From Sulfurospirillum sp. (GTDB lineage: Bacteria > Campylobacterota > Campylobacteria > Campylobacterales > QNZT01), in assembly GCA_003978455.1 (NCBI GenBank), contig QNZT01000006.1, forward strand, positions 1 to 8,486: a stretch of 8,486 nucleotides of DNA, given 5' to 3'. The first letter of the stretch is position 1, and the number at the start of each line of letters is the position of its first letter. The position numbers and the translations under genes are program-made. Below the pieces are notes generated by a model. It did no database searches and was not told the DNA's origin. It saw only the letters and a program-made list of their open reading frames with translations. Shown here in pieces: positions 1-5,112 of the stretch.

Positions 1-787
1 TTTTGGAGGAGGGGTAGAGCACATCGTCGCTCCGGTTGGCGGTGTAGCTGAGTCGCACTTCATGATTTTCGGCGATATCCCAGAAGAGTTTGCCCATCAG
101 TGTCTTTTTGGTATAGGCTTTCATATCCTGATACCGGGGCTGGTACTGTGCCGCTTCGGGTGCTTTGCCGAGTGCTATATTTCGTGCGATCTGTCCGACA
201 AAATCATCACCGTTGCCATCTTCGTACTGATCGCTCTTTTCGGCAGAACTGGTCAGGAGCAGACGTACTGTGTCTGTCCCGCCGCTGAGTGAAAATGCCC
301 CTTTTTTATAGCCGAAACTTCCCAGACCGAGGTTGAGATCACCTTGCAGCGTTTTTGAGGGCTTGATCGTGTGGATCTTGACGTCCGCACTGAGTACGCC
401 GAAATTTTCTACATCGAAAGGTCCTTCATCGATCTGGATATAGTCGATATTGTTGGTGAGTATATGGGAGACCGGAGGATCCATCCTGTTGGGGCAGGCG
501 CCGCACACTTTGGCACCGTCGATCGTGACGGAGATATTGTCCTTTTTCTGACCTCTGACGATGATATCGTTGGCGACGCCGGAACGTCTGACGATCGAGA
601 CACTCGGGGATTTTTTAAAGAGTGCTTCGGCAAGATCGGCGGATTTGATATCTTCACCGTGCACATCTTTGATAACCTCTGTATCCGTTTTCGCCTCCAC
701 ATCGATGGTGCCGAGCTCTGCCTCTGCGGCGTAAAGTGTCAGCGCATAGATGAGGGACAGACCGACCGCTTTTTTGATAACCGTCAT
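1..787 (-). CDS. TonB-dependent outer-membrane receptor, putative copper receptor (N-terminal part)
   Basis: Partial gene: 262 codons from the ATG at 787 to the left edge, with no stop inside the window. Residues 1-21 form a signal peptide (positive MTVIKK start, hydrophobic core, LYA cleavage site). A likely TonB box (GTIDVEA) lies at about 26-32. The plug domain follows at about 38-145, including the family-typical SIVRRSG, IIVRGQ and VTIDGAKV segments. After it begins the strand-rich barrel with alternating hydrophobic and polar residues. Residues 95-105 read CGACPNRMDPP; C98 and M102 have the CxxxM spacing known for the copper site of OprC, and the RMDPP segment is typical of OprC/NosA-like copper receptors. 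The second half of that site (HxM in the barrel) would be outside the window, so copper specificity is an inference. The RBS GGAGGAG sits just upstream. The gene follows exbB-exbD-tonB on the same strand but has its own promoter. Receptor call is firm; substrate is moderate. Confidence 0.9.
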   Translation of the reverse strand, partial: MTVIKKAVGLSLIYALTLYAAEAELGTIDVEAKTDTEVIKDVHGEDIKSADLAEALFKKSPSVSIVRRSGVANDIIVRGQKKDNISVTIDGAKVCGACPNRMDPPVSHILTNNIDYIQIDEGPFDVENFGVLSADVKIHTIKPSKTLQGDLNLGLGSFGYKKGAFSLSGGTDTVRLLLTSSAEKSDQYEDGNGDDFVGQIARNIALGKAPEAAQYQPRYQDMKAYTKKTLMGKLFWDIAENHEVRLSYTANRSDDVLYPSSK

Positions 788-790
788 AAC

Positions 791-797
791 AACTCCT
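791..797 (-). promoter_or_regulatory. Ribosome binding site of the TonB-dependent receptor
   Basis: The minus strand reads GGAGGAG a few bases before the ATG at 787. It is a near-perfect Shine-Dalgarno sequence, stronger than those of the neighbouring genes, and fixes the receptor start. Confidence 0.7.
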
Positions 798-815
798 CCG
801 AAAAATTTTTGTGTT

Positions 816-847
816 ATTATGACAAGGTCGTGTTAATTTTTTGTTAA
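816..847 (-). promoter_or_regulatory. Receptor promoter with 11-bp direct repeat (putative response-regulator box)
   Basis: On the minus strand a -10 box CATAAT (821-816) is preceded by exactly 10 bp and then by TTAACAAAAAATTAAC (847-832), two TTAAC half-sites 11 bp apart. There is no good -35 hexamer at the usual spacing; the repeat occupies that place. This is the arrangement of OmpR/PhoB-family activators, where an 11-bp repeat replaces the -35 element about 10 bp upstream of the -10. The same layout occurs before exbB. The box starts 3 bp past the tonB stop codon, so the receptor can be transcribed separately from the upstream operon. The repeat is seen; the regulator is inferred. Confidence 0.6.
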
Positions 848-850
848 CTT

Positions 851-1564
851 TCAGTGCAATCGGTAACGTAACTTTAAACGTACATTGATCGGAAAGCGTA
901 CCGGAACTCCGGTCGTTTTGAGCGGAAATGCACGCTGCACCGCTTTTTTTGCGGATGTGTGAAAAACTTTTGGTCCGGTGACGGAGAGGTTTTGGAGCGT
1001 CCCGTCTGCGGCGATCGTGAACGATACATCGACGATACCTTGGATATGGCGTTTTTGTGCCATCCTGGGGTATCTTTTTGCCTGGTTGATTTTCGCACGC
1101 AGTGCGGCAAAAAATCGGTTTCTGGCAGCAGGAGAGACCGCAGAAGTTTTCGGAGGTGCTTCATGAACGGGCTGTACCGTTTTTCGAGGAGTGGGGACGG
1201 GTGCGGTGTGTTCGGGTGTGACAACTCTTTTTTGAATATGTTTGTGTACCCTTTTTTTACGGATTTTTCGGGGGCGTTTTTTCGGTTTTGGCTTGAGCAC
1301 GGGAATCTCTTTGATCTCTGGCGGGATATCCGGTACTTTTACTTCATGAAGTATCGGTTTGGCGACAGGATCGGGCAATAGAGGTTCATGAAGAAGCGGC
1401 GGGGGCGGTGGAACAAACGCTTCGAGGGAGAGTGTGATTTTGTGCACATCAGTGTGTGACGGGATAACTACCTCTCTATTTTTCAGATAGATAAAACCGC
1501 CTACAAGCAGGGCATAGAGAAAGAGTGTAAGCAGAAAGGAGAGCTTGTACCGATGTCGCTGCAC
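851..1564 (-). CDS. tonB: TonB energy transducer protein
   Basis: TonB spans the periplasm and passes energy from the ExbB-ExbD motor to outer-membrane receptors. From the chosen GTG start the protein has 237 residues: a short basic N-terminus, one membrane anchor at about 8-27, a PPPPP run near 50, a long Pro/Lys/Arg-rich rod at about 55-140 with many KPK and KKR steps, and a TonB C-terminal domain from about 145 to the end. That last part carries the YPRMAQ motif and the GIVDVSFTIAADG strand typical of the family. I chose GTG at 1564 because AAAGGG lies 6 bases before it and it starts 10 bases after the exbD stop; a TTG at 1606 would add 14 residues and overlap exbD. The anchor lacks the SxxxH motif of E. 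coli TonB (here S9xxxT13). Third gene of the exbB-exbD-tonB operon. Confidence 0.9.
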   Translation of the reverse strand: MQRHRYKLSFLLTLFLYALLVGGFIYLKNREVVIPSHTDVHKITLSLEAFVPPPPPLLHEPLLPDPVAKPILHEVKVPDIPPEIKEIPVLKPKPKKRPRKIRKKRVHKHIQKRVVTPEHTAPVPTPRKTVQPVHEAPPKTSAVSPAARNRFFAALRAKINQAKRYPRMAQKRHIQGIVDVSFTIAADGTLQNLSVTGPKVFHTSAKKAVQRAFPLKTTGVPVRFPINVRLKLRYRLH

Positions 1565-1574
1565 CTCTTTCCCT

Positions 1575-1952
1575 TTACTGTTTTGTAACGATGGATATAT
1601 TGGCAAATCCCCGCTCTTTCATGAAGTCGATCACATCTACAAAATAGTGAAAAGGGGTATTTTTATCTGTATGGAGGGATACGATATCTTTTTGCGGATC
1701 GAGTCTGGATAGTGACACCCTGAGCTCTGCCAGAGATGCCGGAGTGTGGTTGAAAAAGTATGCCCCCTGACTGTTTATGGTGACGGTGATGCTTTTACGA
1801 TCCTCCTGCTTCTGGCTGCTTGCTTTGGGAAGATCGACTCTGATCGCATGGTTGGTGACAAAAGTCGCAGTTGCCAGAACGATGACCAGCAGTACCAGCA
1901 CAATATCGATAAACGGAACGACATTCATCTTCTCAAAGCGTTCTCTTCTCAT
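1575..1952 (-). CDS. exbD: ExbD, TonB-system proton channel subunit
   Basis: ExbD is the periplasm-facing partner of ExbB in the proton-driven motor that energises TonB. The 125-residue protein has a short cytoplasmic tail, one membrane helix at about 12-33 and a periplasmic domain. The family signature NVVPFIDIVLVLLV is present, with the proton-carrying aspartate as D16. The C-terminus (FVDVIDFMKERGFANISIV) is the usual ExbD/TolR ending. The ATG at 1952 overlaps the exbB stop as ATGA, a sign of translational coupling, so I prefer it to an upstream in-frame GTG at 1985 lying inside exbB. tonB follows after about 10 bases. Confidence 0.93.
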   Translation of the reverse strand: MRRERFEKMNVVPFIDIVLVLLVIVLATATFVTNHAIRVDLPKASSQKQEDRKSITVTINSQGAYFFNHTPASLAELRVSLSRLDPQKDIVSLHTDKNTPFHYFVDVIDFMKERGFANISIVTKQ

Positions 1953-2395
1953 GAAGTTTGCTGCTTCTCCTGAAGTACTTCCCACTGTGCTACGAGTCTG
2001 TCCACTTTGGTAAGCAGGGCATTGTAGATCACTGTCGCGGGAATTGCCACTACCAGACCCGCTGCGGTAGCTTTGAGTGCCAGTGCCAGGTTCTTCATGA
2101 TCTCTGCCGGATTGATCGTATCCTGCTGTTCGCCTATGATATAAAAGGTAAGTATGATCGCCAGAACCGTACCCAAAAGCCCGATATACGGTGCGGTGGA
2201 ACCGACAGAAGCAATGGAGGGGAGGTGTTTGAACAGATCGAGTTCGAGTTCTTTTTGATGGTCGTAGTTGTGAAGATCGATGCTGCGGTAGTATAAAAGA
2301 CGTTCGATGGCGAACCAGAAGGTCAGAAAACTCATGAAGACCAAAAGCCCGATAATCCCGTAATCCACAATATTTTTTATCTCTTCAACCGGCAT
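1949..2395 (-). CDS. exbB: ExbB, TonB-system proton channel subunit (short form)
   Basis: ExbB forms the pentameric inner-membrane scaffold of the TonB motor. This protein has 148 residues, against about 240 in E. coli. It lacks the N-terminal extension, as is usual for the short ExbB of Helicobacter and Campylobacter. Three membrane helices are visible at about 12-33, 66-88 and 105-126. The conserved STAPYIGLLGTV stretch (66-77) and KATAAGLVVAIPA stretch (108-120) contain the pore threonines T67 and T110. The small size, its place before exbD and tonB, and the missing TolA/TolB favour ExbB over TolQ. It is the first gene of the operon; the ATG at 2395 has only a weak purine-rich leader (AGAGAG) but a clear promoter upstream. 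Confidence 0.93.
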   Translation of the reverse strand: MPVEEIKNIVDYGIIGLLVFMSFLTFWFAIERLLYYRSIDLHNYDHQKELELDLFKHLPSIASVGSTAPYIGLLGTVLAIILTFYIIGEQQDTINPAEIMKNLALALKATAAGLVVAIPATVIYNALLTKVDRLVAQWEVLQEKQQTS

Positions 2396-2422
2396 AGTCT
2401 CTCTTTTTGGAAAGTTTGTGAG

Positions 2423-2454
2423 ATTATAGTTGAAAAGAGTTAAGTTTTTGTTAA
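2423..2454 (-). promoter_or_regulatory. exbB-exbD-tonB promoter with 11-bp direct repeat
   Basis: On the minus strand a perfect TATAAT (2428-2423) lies 27 bases before the exbB ATG. Exactly 10 bp upstream is TTAACAAAAACTTAAC (2454-2439), two TTAAC half-sites 11 bp apart. It matches the box before the receptor at 15 of 16 positions, with the same distance to the -10 and nearly the same distance to the start codon. The first TTAACA resembles a -35 hexamer but would be 20 bp from the -10, too far for normal sigma-70 use, which again points to an activator. Confidence 0.65.
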
Positions 2455-2464
2455 AAAGTACACA

Positions 2465-2481
2465 CAGAGGTGATCCCTCTG
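2465..2481 (-). terminator. Possible terminator of the 277-residue exported protein gene
   Basis: CAGAGG and CCTCTG form a 6-bp stem with a 5-base loop, starting about 10 bases after the stop codon at 2491. On the minus strand a TTTTT run follows about 7 bases later. The stem is short and the T run is displaced, so this is a weak rho-independent terminator. It separates the upstream gene from the exbB promoter. Confidence 0.45.
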
Positions 2482-2490
2482 CGCGTATAG

Positions 2491-3324
2491 TTATTTAAAA
2501 AGAGCAGAACACTCTTTTGTGATTTTACCGGGTACCGTCGCTATCTTCATGAACTGTGACATTTTCAGTTGTGGATTGCTGAGAGCGAGGTAATATTTCG
2601 GAGCGAGGATATAGGCGTTGTCCCCCTCGATAAGTACCGTATATGGCAGTAAAGCGGCATTTCGGGTGCCGGTTTTTTTGACGAATTTTGCCGTTCTTTT
2701 ACTAAGTTTGCATCCCACAAGGGTATTGCCATTTGCAAGTGGAAGTACAAAAACGGCTTTGCCGCTGTTCTGTGCTTTTTGAACCAGTGCATCATGTGCA
2801 CCGCTGCCGATCTTTTCCATATCTTCATAGTAAGGCATTCCGAACATGAAGTGGTATTTTTCCAGATCGCTGTATTTCAGACTATCTTTGGAATCTTTGA
2901 GTCCCGGAAAAGCGGTATTGATTTTGGCAAGCACCTTTTTGGCGGAAGCTTCATCGAAGTCGCCCTGTAAAAAGGCTTTTTCAAAATAGAGCGGGTTTGT
3001 GACGGAAATCTCGTTGTCTTTTTTGTTTACGAGCACATGCATCACAGCGCCAAATCCACGTTTTGATGCGGAACCCAGCTTCTTGAGCGTAGGACATGTA
3101 AACACAACCGATGTCAGATCAGGTGTAATGGTGTCTTTCCCGACTACTTCAAACCCTGCACCTTTGAGTTTGGATTCAACCGATGCGACATCCTGATAAG
3201 CACCTCTGAGATAGGTACTTACTTTTCCGTCTGCAACATCTCCTGCAGCAAACAGAGAAGGAAGCATCAAAGCAAACAGCGTAAAAAAAGCAATTGCATA
3301 CTTTTTGAGAATAGAGACAGGCAT
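2491..3324 (-). CDS. Exported protein of unknown function with two similar halves (possibly tandem DUF302-like)
   Basis: The 277-residue protein has a clear signal peptide (1-27: LKK, hydrophobic core, LFAA), so it is periplasmic or surface-exposed. No catalytic motif was recognised. The two halves look alike. Residues 97-118 read VLVNKKDNEISVTNPLYFEKAF and 230-248 read VLIEGDNAYILAPKYYLAL, sharing VL(V/I), DN, a beta strand, P and Y(F/Y). Each half also has a cysteine at a similar place upstream (C77 and C205); a third is C272. The 'short strand, D/N turn, strand, P-x-Y/F, hydrophobic' pattern recalls DUF302 proteins, but I would not assign the family without a profile search. The start at 3324 is supported by AGGAG upstream. 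It stands alone between a weak terminator and a long AT-rich spacer. Confidence 0.8.
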   Translation of the reverse strand: MPVSILKKYAIAFFTLFALMLPSLFAAGDVADGKVSTYLRGAYQDVASVESKLKGAGFEVVGKDTITPDLTSVVFTCPTLKKLGSASKRGFGAVMHVLVNKKDNEISVTNPLYFEKAFLQGDFDEASAKKVLAKINTAFPGLKDSKDSLKYSDLEKYHFMFGMPYYEDMEKIGSGAHDALVQKAQNSGKAVFVLPLANGNTLVGCKLSKRTAKFVKKTGTRNAALLPYTVLIEGDNAYILAPKYYLALSNPQLKMSQFMKIATVPGKITKECSALFK

Positions 3325-3330
3325 AAAAGC

Positions 3331-3337
3331 TCCTTAT
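3331..3337 (-). promoter_or_regulatory. Ribosome binding site of the 277-residue exported protein
   Basis: The minus strand reads AAGGAGC about 7 bases before the ATG at 3324. It fixes the start and fits a signal peptide beginning directly at that codon. Confidence 0.6.
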
Positions 3338-3561
3338 ATAAAATATAATTATAAAACAATTATATATCATGAAAACTTAGAATATGATTATTATTTATAA
3401 TAAAAGACTGTATTAATAAAATAAAGTAGGAATTGTACATACTATAAAAATCAAAAATATCTCTTTTTTGAAAACGCCGTTATCTATTTTTTCTGCGATC
3501 AATTGTATCACTGTTGGTGTTTTTGGATGCTTTTGCTTTCCCGTATACATATAGTTGTTTG

Positions 3562-3594
3562 TTGACAAAAATATGATACCCGAATTGATATACT
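3562..3594 (+). promoter_or_regulatory. Promoter-like element facing the inverted repeat
   Basis: TTGACA (3562-3567) and an extended -10 TGATATACT (TATACT at 3589-3594, TG two bases before) lie on the plus strand. The 21-bp gap between the hexamers is too long for an ideal sigma-70 promoter, but extended -10 boxes can work without a -35. A transcript would begin near 3601, at the base of the 3606-3664 inverted repeat, and no gene follows on this strand. If real, it would drive a small or antisense RNA. Confidence 0.3.
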
Positions 3595-3605
3595 ATAGAT
3601 ACAAA

Positions 3606-3664
3606 GGCTGGATAGAAGAATACAAAATTTGCCTTTTAAATATACAATTGTGCGTTATCCAGCC
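3606..3664. repeat. 9-bp inverted repeat, possible hairpin
   Basis: GGCTGGATA (3606-3614) and its exact complement TATCCAGCC (3656-3664) flank a 41-base AT-rich loop. A competing stem is possible within it: AAAGGC (3603-3608) with GCCTTT (3631-3636), which uses part of the same left arm. On the minus strand the structure begins about 16 bases after the stop of the SlyB-like gene and is followed by TTTGT, so it may act as that gene's terminator. The alternatives are a small RNA or chance. Confidence 0.45.
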
Positions 3665-3680
3665 TAATGTTTCTAATCTC

Positions 3681-4124
3681 CTACCGTATCTCCGTCACTT
3701 TTCCTCCTGTGATAAACACGGTCACGCGATCTCCCGGTTTGTACTGGTAGGGGTTGTTCGCATCGATCGGCAGGACGGTGGTGATGGTTTTCCCGCTGTC
3801 AAATTCAACAGTGATGCGCTGGGCGTTTTTGATATCGGCGTTGGCACCTGCGATGGAGCCTGCAACCGCGCCGCCCATCGTTGCGAGATCTTTGCCTGCA
3901 CCTCCGCCTATCTGGTGTCCGAGTACACCTCCGGCTACCATACCGAGCAGAGATGTGACTGTGCCGTCGCCGTGTACCTGCACCGGTTCTACAGCTTTGA
4001 CGATACCTGTGTAGGATTCGCTGATACTACCGATTCTGCTGTTTGGCAATGCTTTGTCACTGCACCCGGTTGTCATAAATGCCAGTGTGGAAGCAAACAT
4101 AAGTGTCGATATGATCTTTTTCAT
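3681..4124 (-). CDS. SlyB-like glycine-zipper outer-membrane lipoprotein
   Basis: The 147-residue protein begins with a lipoprotein signal peptide; MTTGC places the lipidated cysteine at C21. The middle region (about 58-98) is a glycine zipper with many small residues, including the GGVLGHQIGGGAG and GGAVAGSIAGA segments. This is the hallmark of the SlyB / Rickettsia 17-kDa antigen family of outer-membrane lipoproteins that insert as paired helices. The C-terminal part (about 103-147) is a small beta-rich domain ending YKPGDRVTVFITGGKVTEIR, which matches SlyB layout. The ATG at 4124 has AGGAG about 7 bases upstream and overlaps the stop of the dehydrogenase gene as ATGA, so the two genes are probably co-translated. 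The open frame continues upstream of 4124, but that part lies inside the dehydrogenase gene. The family is confident; its exact role is not known, though SlyB proteins are linked to envelope stress. Confidence 0.88.
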   Translation of the reverse strand: MKKIISTLMFASTLAFMTTGCSDKALPNSRIGSISESYTGIVKAVEPVQVHGDGTVTSLLGMVAGGVLGHQIGGGAGKDLATMGGAVAGSIAGANADIKNAQRITVEFDSGKTITTVLPIDANNPYQYKPGDRVTVFITGGKVTEIR

Positions 4125-5059
4125 GAAGTCTCTCCTAAAAATGTTTCTATGTTTTTGCAGATACCCGCCACAAGCCTCTCTCTGGACTCTTTGCTTGCCC
4201 ATGCGATATGCGGTGTCATCAATAGCCGCTCTTTTGCTTTGATGTGCAGTAGCGGGTTGTCTGCTGTGATCGGTTCGTGTTCCAGTACATCGAGCCCTGC
4301 ACGAATAGTGCTCCGGTCGATATACGCTGCCAGATCTTCCTCGTTGATTATACCACCCCTGCCGAGATTTAGCAAGACGGCATCGTTTTTCATGAGCGGA
4401 AGATTGTTTTTGTTGATGAGATTCTGTGTCTGTGGATTGAGTGGGGCGTGGATGCTGACGATGTCGCAACTGCTCAGAAGATCGTCAAGCGTCGTACGCT
4501 GGTAGTCGGGATCTCTGTTTCTGCCGCTTGTGGAGTAGTAGAGTATGTTAGATCCAAATGCTTCCGCTACCTTTGCAACACTTTTGCCGATCTCACCCAG
4601 TCCTATGATCCCCCAGTTTTTATCGGCAAGATCATTGTACGCAGGGATCAGAGATGTGAAAACAGGACTTTGTGTCCAGCCGCTATCGCTTTTGGTGTAG
4701 TCGTCAAAGTGGCGCAGGTGTTGCATGAGATAGAGTGCCATCGCAAAAGTTGTCTGTACGACAGAAGGGGTGGAGTAGCCTGCAACGTTTTTAACAGGAA
4801 TCGACCGCTCTTTTGCATAATCGAGGTCGATATTGTTCATCCCGGTTGCCGCGACACAGATCAGTTTGATGTCACTGTTTTGCATGATCTCTTTGTCTAT
4901 GACAACTTTGTTGGTGATGACGATGTCGCTGTTTTGCACACGTGCCAGTCTCTCTTCGGGGCGGGTAAATGGGTAGGCGGTTACCTCTCCGAAAGCTTCG
5001 ATGCATTTTAGCGAAATATCGTTTCCTAGTGTATCTTTGTCGAGGATTGCGATCTTCAT
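4121..5059 (-). CDS. D-2-hydroxyacid dehydrogenase (NAD(P)-dependent; glycerate/hydroxypyruvate type possible)
   Basis: Cytoplasmic oxidoreductase that interconverts a 2-hydroxy acid and a 2-oxo acid using NAD(P)H. The protein has 312 residues, normal for the family. Visible motifs are the nucleotide-binding GLGEIG (153-158) after GII, the substrate-facing loop VAATGMNNID (69-78), LLNLGRGGIINEEDL with the catalytic arginine R234, the catalytic glutamate in DVLEHEP (about E262), and the catalytic histidine H284 in MTPHIAWAS. The overall style resembles glycerate dehydrogenase/hydroxypyruvate reductase rather than the long SerA enzyme, since no ACT domain follows. Substrate cannot be fixed from sequence alone. 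The start at 5059 is preceded by AAGGAA. Its 3' end overlaps the SlyB-like lipoprotein gene by ATGA. It is divergent from the lipoprotein gene at 5113 across a 53-bp spacer. Confidence 0.93.
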   Translation of the reverse strand: MKIAILDKDTLGNDISLKCIEAFGEVTAYPFTRPEERLARVQNSDIVITNKVVIDKEIMQNSDIKLICVAATGMNNIDLDYAKERSIPVKNVAGYSTPSVVQTTFAMALYLMQHLRHFDDYTKSDSGWTQSPVFTSLIPAYNDLADKNWGIIGLGEIGKSVAKVAEAFGSNILYYSTSGRNRDPDYQRTTLDDLLSSCDIVSIHAPLNPQTQNLINKNNLPLMKNDAVLLNLGRGGIINEEDLAAYIDRSTIRAGLDVLEHEPITADNPLLHIKAKERLLMTPHIAWASKESRERLVAGICKNIETFLGETS

Positions 5060-5086
5060 GACATTCCTTAGATTTTAGTGTATAAT
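5058..5086 (+). promoter_or_regulatory. Promoter of the lipoprotein-radical SAM operon
   Basis: ATGACA (5058-5063, one mismatch to TTGACA) and a perfect TATAAT (5081-5086) are separated by 17 bp, an ideal sigma-70 promoter. Transcription would start near 5092, about 20 bases before the ATG at 5113. The -35 box overlaps the start codon of the divergent dehydrogenase gene. On the minus strand the same spacer offers -10-like GATAAT (5090-5085) and TATACA (5084-5079), so the two divergent promoters probably overlap and may exclude one another. Confidence 0.65.
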
Positions 5087-5112
5087 TATCATAACATACA
5101 GAAGGTACAAAT

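Larger units (their letters stand above)
3325..3680. other. AT-rich spacer without a convincing gene
   Basis: About 355 bases separate the start of the 277-residue exported protein gene from the 3' end of the SlyB-like gene. The part at 3340-3430 is extremely AT-rich and contains several TATAAT-like boxes on the minus strand (for example 3353-3348 and 3364-3359), which probably include the promoter of the exported protein. The part at 3540-3670 holds a plus-strand promoter-like element and an inverted repeat, listed separately. A 45-codon minus-strand open frame (3550-3413) lacks a ribosome binding site and is not called as a gene. Confidence 0.7.

Noticed and set aside
371..847. Plus-strand open frame of 158 codons over the receptor gene
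   Set aside because: It is antisense to the receptor plug domain, whose minus-strand translation has signal peptide, TonB box and plug motifs.
1565..1606. Upstream TTG start for tonB (adds 14 residues)
   Set aside because: It lies inside exbD and has poor RBS spacing, while GTG at 1564 has AAAGGG 6 bases upstream and gives the usual short basic tail before the membrane helix. The TTG cannot be fully excluded.
1953..1985. Upstream GTG start for exbD (adds 11 residues)
   Set aside because: It lies inside exbB; the ATG at 1952 gives the ATGA overlap and the normal ExbD N-terminus (MRRERFEKMNVVPFID).
4125..4469. N-terminal extension of the SlyB-like frame
   Set aside because: This stretch lies within the dehydrogenase gene, is rich in R, H, Q and S, and would place the lipoprotein signal peptide in the middle of the protein.
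3555..4505. Plus-strand open frame of 316 codons antisense to the SlyB-like and dehydrogenase genes
   Set aside because: It runs opposite two well-supported genes with clear family motifs. Its composition is rich in C, R, S and V without any recognisable motif, and no Shine-Dalgarno precedes it.
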